Shown: piece after piece, positions 1-11,333 of the stretch
Layout of the letters: each line of letters starts with the position of its first letter
Position numbering within the stretch: position 1 is the first letter of the stretch
Assembly: GCA_963978905.1 (NCBI GenBank)
Contig: OZ022257.1
Span: 8,144,509 to 8,208,508, forward strand
DNA length: 64,000 bases
Source: Trichostrongylus colubriformis
Taxonomy: Eukaryota; Nematoda; Chromadorea; Rhabditida; Trichostrongylidae
Direction: 5' to 3'
Program-made: the position numbers and the translations under genes
The notes under the pieces: generated by a model
The model's database searches: none
The model's input: only the letters and a program-made list of their open reading frames with translations
Told to the model about the DNA's origin: nothing

Positions 1-166
1 CTCATAAATATTAGGTAGTCGAAGGAATCGAAAAACAGATAGTATGGTTTTGTAGAGCAAAAAAAGCTCTATCGAAAACATGTATAAGCTTTGTCGAAAG
101 ATAAAGGAAACAATGTGGGAAATGAGGTTGAAAAAAACCGCAAGGACTTATTCCCCAACCCAATAC
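1..166. repeat. End of a foldback-type repeat (partial copy)
   Basis: This stretch matches the outer end of the right arm of the large inverted repeat at 22486-23872 (compare 23705-23870), with scattered substitutions. It includes the short hairpin motif GTAGAGC...GCTCTATC at about 53-77. The match stops near the CCCAATAC at 159-166, the same point where the palindrome arms end. The window therefore starts inside a second member of the family, and the rest lies upstream. Confidence 0.75.
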
Positions 167-1483
167 TTTACTTCACGCTTTTTTCTTTAGAGAACAACAG
201 AACATGCTTATTAAAATGTCTTCATACTGAAGAATCTGTTTTTGGAAATGCCATTGTTCGTTGCCTTATTTAATCGTAGTCGTGCACCTTATACTAATTT
301 TGTTACTCAAGTACTCATGGGTTTCCTGAACACCTGTAGTTCAATCTTCAACTTTCATTCTGTGTATGGTTTTAAGACTAGAGAAACTTATCTCTGGCCT
401 ACAGTTCACGTGTAGAACGTGTGGAACTTCAGTCAATGGCTATCAGGCGACTGTTGTTATCGGTGAAGTACTTCTCCATGCCCTTGCACTCGATGTATGT
501 AAAGGACAGGCGTCCGATTTGAGAAGGGAAGACGCAGAGAATAGGAGACACAAACGACCGCTTATCAAGGGGTCTCTTTTGACCTAAGATAGAAACAAAC
601 GACCGGTCATCTTAATGCGCATCTAAAGTTGTTTTGCTCAGTTTCCATAGGCTAAATTTAAACGCTCTTGATTTTGATGAACTTTCGAGTTCAACATTTT
701 AGCGTACCCGCTATAGGTAAGACAAAAAGTGAATACTGGGAAGACATGTTCCCTCACTCACAATGGAAAATTCTCCGTATCTTGCGCGATTTCGCAGTGC
801 TGCCATTCAGCTGTCTTGCATCTGCGGGCCAAGTTGTTGCATGGACTCGGCAGCCTTCGCTGGCATACCTCCCCTCCACGTCTGCATCTACCTCTCGGCC
901 GTTAGTGATGCAGAGCGGGCGAAATGGAAGGAGTGTTCCAGAAACCTATTTCTGGGGTTTTCCATCGTTTCATTCCATTCTTTCTTTACTGTTACACTAC
1001 TAAGCACCTAGATTTCCATATTCCACTTTTTATCAACAGTACGTCAAACGGAGCCTTTAACTATACACGAATTACGCTTACAATCACTTATTAAAATAAT
1101 TATATGTGCAGTAGTAGCTATATACTCATGTTTTCAGCACAGAGGAAGGACAGAAGGTGAGTCGCAATGATGGAGACAAGTATCAGGCTGTATTTAGACG
1201 AAAACCTGACCCAAGCATGTGATTTTGTTGATATCAAAGACGTTTCACTAGTTGTTATTATGAATCAATTATTATGAAGATTGTGATTGATTATTTGCTC
1301 GTTATCTTTGTTGCACACCATTGTTGTTCTGTTTCATAATGCCTTTTGCCGTTCATCAGTCTATAAAAGATACTATAAAGATGTATGTCGATGTTGAGGT
1401 TGGAAACCTGAGTACTTCTGACAGGTAGCTTATCATAATGCCATTGTTTGATATTTCCGCAAAATAATGTAGGCAAATTTTAG
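167..1483. other. Intergenic, upstream of mitoferrin
   Basis: No gene is recognised here. About 795-1020 is one copy of a dispersed repeat also seen at 11815-12062; both end in a shared block around TTACTGTTACACT followed by TTTCxTATTCCAC. The last ten bases, ATTTTAG then C, form the likely trans-splice acceptor of the mitoferrin gene. Confidence 0.5.
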
Positions 1484-1484
1484 C
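1474..1484 (+). promoter_or_regulatory. Probable spliced-leader acceptor of mitoferrin
   Basis: The sequence AAATTTTAG ends at 1483, with the start codon at 1485. A strong nematode 3' splice site one base before the ATG, with no upstream donor in an obvious 5' exon, is the usual picture of spliced-leader trans-splicing. This is inferred from the sequence and known nematode biology. Confidence 0.6.
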
Positions 1485-4400
1485 ATGGGGGAAGAGGAGT
1501 ATGAAACCTTGCCCACGCACAGTGTTGGGGTATGTTATTCTTTTTTATTTGTTTTATATTAATGAAGAGTGTCGTGACAGTTTTCTAGTCAGGCGTTCGC
1601 TCAAAATTTATGCAGTAGCAGTCAACCTGAATGGCTTGGTACTTTAGGTTCACCTAGCCGCAGGTGCCCTTGCTGGTGCTGTGGAGCATTGTGTGATGTT
1701 CCCCTTTGACAGTGTTAAGACGCGATTGCAAAGTCTGTGCCCGTGTCCGGAGACGAGGTGCCCTACACCTGTTCACTCACTATGGAATATTATAAGAAGG
1801 TACATTGCTACATTTCTCCTGATTTACTTTCACTTTCTACTCGTTTAGTGAACAGCTGGTGCCCGTGGTTGAGTCTGTATTATTTTCTCCACCACGGTAA
1901 CTTTACGAGATTTTCAAGCTGCGTTCAGAGCCTGTGCCCCAGCTGTACCTTACCCAAGTGCAATCGTGTAAAATTACATTTTCCGATGTGTTAGAAATGC
2001 GGAACGGTACCCACTTTCTTGAGCGTTCTATTTTCCCATCCTGCTGTTCCAACTCTACTATTTTGCTAAATGGTACAATCGTTGGATCAGTTAGATACGT
2101 TTTTATCCTTACGCGGACGCATGCGAACCTAAATCTTTTGACTGTGTAACTGCATCTCTATAGCGAATGGTAGGTTGTGTGGACTCCCTAGGTTTAGACA
2201 TCGCCTATCCGATTCAGTGTAGAAGTCGTGGTTAGAGGGAGATCGTGGAGGACGGGTTGCGTTGGGTGGTGTGGACGGCGTGCCTGTGCCGTAGTTTTGT
2301 CCCTCGTCAAGAAACCCGTAGGGAAACGTATGTGATCTTATGAAAATGGGTTTAAACTGATTAACTCATGTACAGTGTGAGCGATGGTGGTGAAGCAGAG
2401 CTGACGTGGGCAACGCAGGAGAGCTGCTTTGAAATTCCCCTATAGCACTAATCTGAAGCAGTTGTTGATGTAATATGGAAGTTCCCGTCATTTTTATCCC
2501 ACGCTTTTTTCACTAAACGAGCACTTGTGACCACAGATAAGGAGTGGTCTTCCCAACTCAACTATTCCCTCAGTACTAGCACCGTCTGTACGTTATTTTC
2601 AAGAACAAAGCTTCCAGAGAGGGCTGGTTGCGACCGTTGAGAGGCGTCAATGTAATTGCAGCTGGATCAATGCCTGCTCATGCTTTGTATTTCACGGTAT
2701 ACGAGAAAACGAAAGTAAGAGGCTAGTTTGACTACAAGTTGCCATCAGTCAACTTCTATGATTATAGGGCTTCCTTACGGGAAATACAGTTGGCCATGGA
2801 AATACGTTAGCTTATGGTGCGTCAGGAGTCGTAGCAACGCTGGTACATGACGCAGTGATGAACCCTGCTGAGGTATGATGGCTTCTGTTTCTACTCACTT
2901 ATCTTACCTCACTTCCCATATCAAGTTAACATTCGTTTTAGGTTGTGAAACAACGGATGCAAATGCAGTTTTCGCCGTACGGGTCGTCTCTGGAATGTGT
3001 GCGATGTATTTACCGAAGGGAAGGAATGGCAGCATTTTATAGATCGTACACGACGCAGCTGATTATGGCTGTCCCATTCCAGTCTATTCATTTTATGGCC
3101 TACGAGTTTTGGCAACAGGTATTATTTTTTGGCTTCATTCTGCTTGGTTTGAGTAATCTACATAAGTTCGTGCCAGATCCTGAATCCGAAACATCAGTAT
3201 GATCCGAAGTCCCACCTGATCGCAGGTGGCATGGCTGGTGGGTTAGCAGCCATGCTAACGACACCTTTGGATTGTGTAAAAACTGTCTTGAATACACAAC
3301 AAACTCCGGAAGTATGCCAGGAAAAGATTCTTCTCAAGGTATGAGCTATTTGGCATCACTGTTTCTCTGTTGTTTCTTTTCATTTCTTTTTTCTAAAGCT
3401 TTTCGTCAATCCAAAGCTATTTAACAGAAAAAGTTGGGGCAATCAGCTGAGTACTGCTTTACTGAAATCTTTCTCAGTCACGGATATGAAGGAGGGGGGG
3501 GGGGCGCTAGCCATGCGTCTCCAACTGGTCACGAGCCATGCGAATTAGTTTACCTGTTTTGACAGTTGACCCATTCAGAGCGAGGGCAGAAAGGAGATCC
3601 GTGGTGAAGCATTCACGATGACCATGGTGAGGGCCCTGACCCCATCTTGCTGCCGCTATACAGCTCTCCTTCTATTCAGACATCGTCGCTCTTTTCGGAA
3701 TAGAATTGATGACTGTGTACTATCATTTCCTTACCTTAGCAGTTAATTTTGCTGTGTAGTCGCCTTCGCTTTTTTCGCGGCTGCTTCTTAAGCTACCCAT
3801 ACTTCGTTTTGGATTTGTCATTGAGTCTTCACTGATATAATCGTACTGCTGAACTTTTATCAGAGAATTAGTGGGTGTAGTAGAAGTGAAACCCTCTACA
3901 TTCATCGGGTAAGATGGCTTTCCTCGCTAGTCAAAAGATGATATTCACTCCGATCTCATGATGAAAAGGCACAGTGGTGAGTAATGGAAGTGCGAATTTG
4001 AGGATAAATGGCGATGAGTAAGATAGAGGGGTTCGAACTGCAAATGGAAAAGAAAGGCAACTTTAGTTACACCGCACAATGTAGTGTCATGAACACTCGC
4101 GTGTTTTCTGAAGGAGCTTTATCTCTAAACTTTTGCCGTTCTTCCTGTTTTCCTCTTCATTTTTTCGCTGAAATTCATTCATCTATTTTCACTCTCGCCT
4201 CCCTATTCGATTGCACAGCTTTACTTCTGTAAACTACAACCTATGTTTTGAGCACCAGAAGCCTACATAAAGAGAGCCGTAAACTAGCCAACCGCCTTAG
4301 GTGGACGCTGCAGAAGTCGCGATTTGGGGCGATGTTCGCTATCGGCGCCAACTGATATACGTTTTACGCATACTTTGATGTCCATGGCTCTGTGTGCATT

Positions 4401-4768
4401 GTTAGTCTGTGTATCAAATGGTGTAGCTACTATGTGTGAATCGTGCAATTGACAATCCCACTATCGTTTAGCAGAACGCTGTTGGCTATCGAAACATTTC
4501 CGAAGCTCTCAAAATCATCTATTCACAACGTGGTTTTGCTGGTTTCACTTGTGGCATGCAAGCGCGAGTTGTTTTCCAGGTACGTACCTTCACTTGCTTT
4601 TGTTTTTATGTTGTCAGCTGCTGTATGTTAAAAGTAATGCTTGGAATTGCGACATGTACTGGTTATGACAGTCATTGTTGTTTAATTCAGGTACCCGCAA
4701 CCGCATTGTCATGGTCTGTTTATGAATTGTTCAAGTACATTCTTGATTTCACGTCAAAGTCGAGCTGA
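1485..4768 (+). CDS. mfn-1: Mitoferrin (mitochondrial iron carrier, SLC25A28/37 family)
   Basis: Predicted inner-membrane carrier that imports iron into mitochondria for haem and Fe-S synthesis. Exons: 1485-1529, 1648-1799, 2618-2714, 2768-2872, 2942-3118, 3198-3338, 4475-4579, 4691-4768; all phases agree and give 299 residues, normal for an SLC25 carrier. The three tandem carrier repeats each keep their Px(D/E)xx(K/R) signature: PFDSVKTR (34-41), NPAEVVKQR (130-138) and TPLDCVK (214-220). Text such as [19 protein letters not shown] and [17 protein letters not shown] is typical of mitoferrins rather than other carriers. The ATG was chosen because a TTTTAG acceptor lies just before it. The longest intron (3339-4474) holds no recognised gene. 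No AATAAA was noticed in the 150 bases after the stop. The family call is firm; iron as substrate follows from the family. Confidence 0.95.
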
Positions 4769-6589
4769 AGCCTTTTTTGCTGAGCTTGTACAAATACTGG
4801 TTATATACTTATGCATTTGTATGAGTAATAACGTCCGTTTCCGTTTTTCCTTTGTTGAACTGTGCTTTTTGATCGTGCAGATGTTATTTTGAGCGATATT
4901 TTGCTATTCAAATATGCATGAAGGAGAATGCTTGGTTATTGTCGATGCAGTTCCATGAGTTGGGCAAGAGCGGTTTGTTGTGATATTAGTGAACAAATTG
5001 GTTCTTATCCCTCATCATCCAACTCGAGATGTACTGAGCATTTCGCTCCTTTTCATACTCTGTAGCGACCAGGTATGACGTCATTTGCCAAGTGTCGAAT
5101 TTTTCTCGCGATAGCCACAACATTGTGTAGATTCCCGTTGAAATAGTGCCTAGAGCAGGTTATAGCGAATAGTCTGTGTTGATTAATGTACTTGAAATTC
5201 TATGCTGTTAGTAATAATGTAACGATCGAGTTGTAATAGGTTTAGTTAAGATAGTTGATGACCAAGAAGCAACATGAAACCTCATGTTGGTATGATCGGT
5301 CTGTTTCAAACTAGCCTATTCGATGTGATAGATTAACGTTCTTGCTTTGATGAAGAGTTAAACGTAAGTCGATTCCTGAGATCTGCTTTATCAGGTTTAT
5401 CCTCAATTATTTTGTGTTGTCCTGTGCTGTACTTTTGCCTTTTCTGTACAGAAAAGAAATCGAAAGCTGTCACTGCTTAAAGACAGCTGAAGCTTCGAAG
5501 ATAGACAATATGTTTCCAGTAGCCCACCATATTTTCGTAGGTTAAATTCCGGCGAGGTTCATTCAGAGCACATTGAATTAGTGAAGCACTAACTTGCGAG
5601 TTTGATTTGTTGTGCGAAGCTTCTCGGTGATCTTCTCTGATACTTGTTGGTATGTCTCGAGATTCATTCTCATATTCTCAGTCTTGTCTTTTTGAAAATA
5701 TATTGAAGTATATCGATTATTCTCTGGTAATGAATATACTGATTTTCTCGAAACTAAAAATCACTATCCTTGTCTTCTTCACCGGTAGGAAATCGGCAAA
5801 TGGGTAAATATGTGTAGTTGTTTCCGTTTGGGCTGGCTTTTTTGCCGTCTCAATCATCCTGCGGTCATTATTTCACACACAGTGCAATTATCCAACCGTT
5901 AGACCGTCCTTTTCTGGTGCATTGGTCGTCGCTCTGGGCTTACCCGTTAAACAACTCTTTCTTCGGTATGTTACATAATTTCTCTCATCGAAAGACCGTT
6001 TTTGGGAGGGAAATAAAGAGGGCACTGTTTACGGTCACAGAACCTAACGAAAGCTGGACCGATATTGCCAAAATATGGGTGAGCGCATATTGGATAGGGT
6101 GCCTAACACGTCTGAACTCGACCACTACTCTTCTCCAGGTTGTATTTCCTGATGCGAAAACCGATAGAACGATTTGGCTCGGTCAGCAACTGGTACCATC
6201 TCCCGAGAGACAGACTCCTTTGACCAGAAGTCTTCGGAAGAGATGTAATGGTATGAGGTCAAAAAAGCTTTCGGATTTTTTTCATTCCGAACGAATGGAC
6301 CATCCGATTGCCCAGTCTTCATGTGTCATACCCTGCTGTCGTCATGCATGTCGAAAACCGCACCAAAATCTTGTTTTCGCGCATGTTAATGTGTTGTTTT
6401 GAACGGGTTGTTTTGACTACTAAATCTCGTGGAGATCTCAATAGTGATAGGTATTTGAAGACCAGTTGGGCTAGCGCTCAGCACTGCGCTTATTACACAC
6501 ACTGTGGGACTGTGCGATATGGACTTCTTCGATATCGGTTGGTGTGTGTCGACCATCTCCCCATTATGTCAATTACCCACATAGTTCTG
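4769..6589. other. Intergenic with one unrecognised open frame
   Basis: Between the mitoferrin stop and the first MITE cluster I recognise no conserved gene. The only notable item is the long open frame at 5818-6402, described separately. Confidence 0.4.
5818..6402 (+). other. Unrecognised open reading frame, 194 codons, status uncertain
   Basis: One frame stays open for 194 codons, long for this AT-rich intergenic DNA, but I recognise no family, domain or motif. A plausible short intron lies inside (donor GTGAGC at about 6079, acceptor TTCTCCAG at 6138), which would join two open stretches in frame. The opposite strand is also open at 6125-6322, so strand is uncertain. It may be a fast-evolving gene, a mobile-element fragment or chance. 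The indicated first codon (5818) is a TTG, not an ATG, so no start is claimed. Confidence 0.2.
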
Positions 6590-7010
6590 GGTGCTATCGC
6601 AATGGGGGGAGGGGGCATCCTCTAGGACATGATTTTGACCTAAGCCTAAAGGGAGGAAAAGGACCCCGGTGCTGTCGCAGTGAGGGGGGTCCCACACTGG
6701 ACCCTATTTTTACCTATGCCAAGAGGAGGAAAGCAGCCAGTTCCTTCCTCCTTCAAGGGTTAGGCAAAAGTATACGCCTGAATGTGCTGATTGACCCCTC
6801 AAGGATCTTTCCAGGATGCTTTGATAAGCAACTTTCCATAAGATGCCCCCCCCTTTGCGATAGCATCAGGACCCTTTCTTTTCTCCACCAGGGCTCAGGC
6901 AAAAATACACACATGAATATGCAGACTGACCCCTCAAAGATCCCTCCGAGTTGCTTAGATAGACAACTCTATAAGATACTCTCCCTCCCCCCCCTCATTG
7001 TGATAGCACC
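6590..7010. mobile_element. Compound MITE, family A (GGTGCTATxGCAATGGG termini)
   Basis: The left end GGTGCTATCGCAATGGGGG is matched in inverse orientation at the right end (CCCCCCCTCATTGTGATAGCACC, seen as 6988-7010). An internal copy of the same terminus (GGTGCTGTCGCAGTGAGG, from about 6679) and its inverse near 6850-6870 suggest two nested or tandem elements. Inside are two diverged copies of a unit containing GCAGACTGACCCC-like text followed by TCAA and GATC. No coding content was found. A relative lies at 7902-8098. Confidence 0.7.
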
Positions 7011-7199
7011 AAGTTCTGTTGTCTTATTCGCGCTGTACTGTGCGATAGCCCAGCTGGTGTTAATGACATGGCATGGCGCTTTCAAATAAACCACGCTTTT
7101 GGACATGATCCAACATGGCTGCAGTGCAACGTCTGTGAAATGGAGTATGATAAAGTGTCGAGTGGTGAGCTGCGGTTTACATTCACTTTGCCACTAACC

Positions 7200-7598
7200 A
7201 TGAAACCCATGACCGGCTGCGTGCTCCTGTTCTTCTTGGTCATCGGCTGTGTCAGTGGGTACGGCCGTAATCAGTTACCCACCACAGTGGAACAAATGTT
7301 TATGACCAAGGCCTATCCCTCAACTCGTACTAGTTTAAAAGGTAAGAAAATGCCAATCTTTCTTTTGGATCACGCTCAAGTTCAGGTCGCTAAAAAGTTG
7401 ACTGCACAAAAGTCAAGATGACTAGCTAGGGCCAATATGGGTGGGGGGGGGGGGAGACGCGACGTCACGTTCAGTTACTAAATGGTAGCGTATTGCTTAC
7501 CATTGCTCACAAACACGAAAGACAGGACAAGCATTGTCAGGATGATGGAAGTTTCAGCTCGTGCCTGGGAAAGGGAAAGAAGCTCCCCGTCTGAGTGA
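7200..7598 (+). CDS. Possible small secreted peptide, two exons
   Basis: Exon 1 (7200-7341) starts with an ATG and encodes a classical signal peptide: Met-Lys, then a hydrophobic core CVLLFFLVIGC, and small residues Ser-Gly near residue 20 before a Tyr-Gly-Arg-Asn sequence. It ends at a consensus donor (GTAAG at 7342). A GTTTCAG acceptor at 7551-7557 gives exon 2 (7558-7598), which keeps frame and stops after ARAWERERSSPSE, for a 60-residue product with a mature part of about 40 residues. There is no cysteine in the predicted mature part. I recognise no family; a neuropeptide-like or secreted effector role is speculation. The exon 1 signal peptide is the strongest evidence; the choice of exon 2 is weaker because another downstream exon could be used. 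Confidence 0.4.
7440..7456 (+). repeat. G-homopolymer tract
   Basis: A run of G interrupted once, in the intron of the putative peptide gene. Similar tracts occur at about 3495-3505, 34666-34677 (C), 40440-40450 and 56816-56827. Confidence 0.9.
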
Positions 7599-7699
7599 AC
7601 CTTTCCTGCACAAGAAACTTGTACTTAATATATGGATATATGCCCTTTCACACATCATAGCAAATATTTCATAGTAGGACTAAGGCTTGATTAGAGCTA

Positions 7700-7830
7700 T
7701 TTTTAATTTTTGATAACTGCTGTTTTATCGCCGCAGCTCGCGATGTGAAAGTTACTACAAGGATGCTGAGTTATGGGCAAAAGCTTCGGTGCCGGACGGC
7801 ACCGAAGCTTTTGCCCATAACTCAGCTTGA
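7700..7830. repeat. tRNA-derived repeat family member ending in a perfect snap-back palindrome
   Basis: Positions 7765-7793 and 7798-7826 are perfect 29-base inverted copies separated by GGAC. The arm contains GCTGAGTTATGGGCAAAAGC, the tail of the dispersed family seen at 40740-40990, 48360-48450, 57330-57400 and 60360-60480. The left flank (TTTTTGATAACTGCTG) matches, inverted, the CAGCAGCTATCAAAAA end of the 40.9 kb copy. Confidence 0.75.
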
Positions 7831-7901
7831 TTAGAGCGTTCGAACCGTCGCATAAGTGCAGTATTGAAAACTGTTTCGCTTCAGTGGCGTAATAATTTGT
7901 T

Positions 7902-8098
7902 GGTGCTATTGCAATGGGAGGTATCTCACTACTGGACCCTATTCTTACCTGATCCAAGAGGGGGTGGAGAGGAAGCCTCTTCCTTCTTCTATTGAGGTTT
8001 AGGCAAAAATATACGCTTGAATGTGCAGACTGACCCCACAAAATCCTTCAGAGATACCTAGGTGTGACAATTTTTAGGAGATGACCCTCCATAGCACC
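7902..8098. mobile_element. MITE, family A, second copy
   Basis: It begins GGTGCTATTGCAATGGGAGG and ends in the imperfect inverse CCTCCATAGCACC. The interior (a block with GGACCCTATTxTTACCT and later GCAGACTGACCCC) is shared with 6690-6960. No open frame of its own was seen. Confidence 0.7.
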
Positions 8099-8620
8099 TA
8101 TTAGGTTTTTAGGCTTGGCCGTGACAGTGTAAGCAATGGTATAACATTAGCAGTGACTAGATCTTGATTTCGGGCTACGAATCGTATCGTATTGCTTCCG
8201 AACTGTTCTTTACTTAGGCAAGTCATGTGTCGTGAACGGTATTTACTCGATCGATAATCATATAGGAAGGTCATGGTTCGTCTGTCTGTATGCGTGCTAC
8301 GCATCGATTTTTTGTTGTTCGAAAACTTTGATTCTAGTTTTCAATGGAATGCACCGACTGGGCACATCACGTGGCTGTGGCTGACCCTAAAGTATTTTGC
8401 TTACAAATATGCTGAAGGTCTTTGATTAGTTAACCATTTTAATTGGCATGGACAACATGCTACGTGCTGAAACATGTTATTGTAATACTCTTATCAGTCG
8501 TATCATTTCCAATTACTAAATCGCCTTTGTTGTGCGTTGAGCGTGTTCCTTGTGCTATTGCTGGTAGATGCAATAAGTTTCACCTCCTCTGTACATTATT
8601 CGCTCCCCTTTCTCTCCATA

Positions 8621-11198
8621 ATGTCGCCTTCTGGCTTTCACCTGATGTCTCGAACAGGACCTAAATTGCCTGCTTCAGGTCAAACCATCTCTCCTACTTC
8701 TTCAACCATGGGTAAGTGAATTTTATTGCTTGTTTCTACTCACTCAATTTTTTCTTTTGTCTTTTGAAGGTCACGACGCCTGTTCATGCCATACGAGTAA
8801 ACACTTCCTTTATGCAGCTGGTTTTGTTCTTGGAGGAGCTGCTATTGGCTACTTTGTGAGTTGTTTTTATATCGCATTTTTTTTGCTGTATAATACGTAA
8901 TAGGCATCTACACCTTCCGGATTTACAAACGCCAGCTTATATCACATGCCTAGCTGATGGTCGCTCTGATAGCGAACGTTTTCAGCGGCGTCGTCTTCGG
9001 CCGCCGTCAGTCTTCGCAATTTTGCGTTTTTGCGAATCCGCGATTATGTATCTGTGGGTGTCTGTCATATTAGTTGAGTCGCGCCGTATTAGTTGAGTCC
9101 TGAAGCTATGACGGTGCTCTACACCTCATCCTAGGCGTAATCTCTTCAGGACTCAACTAATCCTGATACAGCACACATAGCTCGCACCATCCCGTCGCGT
9201 GCCGAACACGGCCACGCGACGTTTCTGTCCTAATGACATACACCCATGAGTCTGGCCCCGCACGCGAGGTTGCCGCATTGCTCAATCTCAAGGTCGTAGT
9301 ATCGCGTGCGAAAGTGTGACGCTGCAAATCGCAGAATGCAAAATCGCAAAGTATGAAGTACTCAATCGATATAGCTTCAAATTCCTCAGCTACAGTTTTT
9401 CTTAACACGGGTGTAGAACTCGGGAATGCTGGAGTGAGAATTAGAATTTATCCTTGAATTGAATATAGAGTTGAGCCTCATTTGAAGAGAGCATTAATGT
9501 GGTAATGGAGAAATCCCTACAGGAAGTCACTCACATGGTAGTCCTGGGCCTAAGAAGGCTATCTGTGGCGAAATCCCGGTGAAAAAGTGCCCCTCGGAGT
9601 TGTAGAAACGCCGCAAAAAGCCGCAATCGCCTATCTGTCCCGCCTCTTCGATTTGTCGATCCCGCCTCCCGATACGTAATTCCCGATTGACTGGGGTGAG
9701 AGCGGCCAAGGAGACGCGGCAGGATCGAAGGTTTTGCGGCGCGCTTTCGCAATTTTACCTCGAAGCTCACTCTAAAAAATAGATGCTGTCGTATTTCCAA
9801 ACATTCCCTTGTGTTTACTTGGCAGCATGCCAATGGAAAACTAGATCAGACTACTCCCCTCTTGACGGACAGGTCGTCCGAATCAACAGTGGAAAGAGGG
9901 TCCTATTCCACGGGTTTTTGGCCAATTCAATCCGTTGTTTCTTCACTGTCCTTTTACTAGGCATCTCGACTTTCACATTCACTACTTCTTTTACTTTTCG
10001 TCCGACTTTCCCCTAATGCTGCCTTTATCGAAGCCCATGTGAGTAGCGGTGGATGCTATACTAATAAAGGGAGACGAAACTTTCTGAGTTTCATCCTAGG
10101 TGCTCTCAGTAACCGTGTGACTACGGGTTGCTTTCCTTGCATTCCGATGAAGTGGCTGGAACGGTTCTCTCGAGTACTGATGCGCTAATTATAGGGTTGA
10201 GGATGGAAAGGCTGGTTAAACGAAGTATATGCGCAGGGTGTAGTGGATTGAAACGTCTTTATTTTGTAATAGACACTAGGTCACGAATACATCACTCAGA
10301 GATATCCACCATATTAGAAGTTGTGTCATCTGCGAAAGAATGCTTGGATGAAAGCAGAGAGTACGATAGTAGCTTGATAATACTGACTATTTTCAGATAG
10401 GGTACAAGATTGCCTTGCGCGGGGCTAGAGTAAATTCAAAAGTTCAGCTTGCAAATGATAAGGTTTGTATTAATTTTGTATTTTCGCCCCTACAAGGATA
10501 TTAGCTTGTAGTTTCGATCGGATGTTTCAATTTTTAGGTAGTTGATACCGTCGATGTGGAGGATATCGGAGAGAAGAAAGCATTCTGTAGATGTTGGAAA
10601 AGCGAAAAGGTCGGTAAAATTCAGTTTCTTCCTGTTAGGAAGTGTCAGTATTCTAATTTCATTGCGTGAGTATAAAAGGATTCTTCTCCATCAGATTTGC
10701 GTGTAGGAATCAGCTATTTTGTTGGTTTCATTTTTCTTCGTTTTTCATAAAGCGCAGTTCGGTCTTGTTCATATGATTCTTGTTTTCTACTTTCCATCTG
10801 AGGTTCTCATCCTAATCTGATAGCATGCTGATACCTTACCTTTATCTTGTTCAGTGATTCTTGAAAATGCTGACCAAAATAGCGTTCCGAAGATCATTGT
10901 AGAAGCCTTTATTTATCCAGTATTCCTGCAATTTTTAACAAAAAAAAACTGTATGCGTGGCTTACTCCAAAGGCACTGTACTCCGCATTTTTTCCGCATT
11001 ATTTTTTTAACAGACTGAGTATGCAAGATTGTTTTTGCTTCTGAGCGTCCAATGTGGCTCATTAATAGATTGTGGCTATAATATATCAACTATTCGATTG
11101 TCTTTTTACAGTTTCCATATTGCGATGGTGCTCACACGAAGCACAACAACGAAACTGGAGATAATGTTGGTCCACTGGTTGTGAAAGGAAGACGCTGA
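8621..11198 (+). CDS. cisd-1: CDGSH iron-sulfur domain protein (mitoNEET/NAF-1 type)
   Basis: Membrane-anchored 2Fe-2S protein of the mitochondrial outer or ER membrane. Exons: 8621-8711, 8770-8855, 10397-10462, 10538-10609, 11112-11198; all in phase, 133 residues (human CISD2 is 135). Residues 43-59 are a single hydrophobic anchor ([17 protein letters not shown]), and the C-terminal domain carries the cluster ligands C98, C100, C109 and H113 in [16 protein letters not shown], the diagnostic CDGSH fold signature. A Cys-Ser-Cys just before the anchor (residues 35-37) is noted without known meaning. The first in-frame ATG is 8621; a second at 8645 is also possible. Intron 2 (8856-10396) contains a nested MITE. 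An AATAAA lies at 11328-11333, 130 bases after the stop. Confidence 0.95.
8998..9349. mobile_element. MITE, family B (GGCCGCC termini), interrupted by another MITE
   Basis: The left part begins CGGCCGCCGTCAGTCTTCGC; the right part contains CCGCACGCGAGGTTGCCGC and TGCAAAATCGCAAAG, matching the middle and end of the family copies at 15609-15733 and 55041-55207. Within it, 9088-9161 is a separate inverted repeat with ends ATTAGTTGAGTCCTGAAG / CTTCAGGACTCAACTAAT, so one element appears inserted into another. All lies in intron 2 of the CISD gene. Confidence 0.65.
9088..9161. mobile_element. Short TIR element nested in MITE B
   Basis: The 18-base ends ATTAGTTGAGTCCTGAAG and CTTCAGGACTCAACTAAT are inverse copies except for loop-side detail. 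The interior shares GGCGTAATC with a related inverted pair at 57018-57085. A direct copy of ATTAGTTGAGTC lies just upstream at about 9069. Confidence 0.65.
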
Positions 11199-11327
11199 AA
11201 ATGGTTTTCGAAATCGTTCAAGTTGGCGTAGCACATATGTCCTTGTAGTTGCGTTTGTGATATTTTTTTGTTTTTGTTTGCCCTTACAAATTCGATTGAT
11301 AGAGAGAGGATAGTGGTTATTCATCCA

Positions 11328-11333
11328 AATAAA
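11328..11333 (+). other. Likely polyadenylation signal of the CISD gene
   Basis: Consensus AATAAA 130 bases downstream of the CISD stop codon and the first one seen after it. Confidence 0.45.

Noticed and set aside
6544..7089. 181-codon open frame
   Set aside because: Runs through the family A MITE termini and repeats, and shares sequence with 7902-8098; repeat-derived.
1485..11198. Mitoferrin and CISD as one trans-spliced operon
   Set aside because: The genes are about 3.9 kb apart, far more than the roughly 100-base spacing typical of nematode operons, and a possible gene lies between them.
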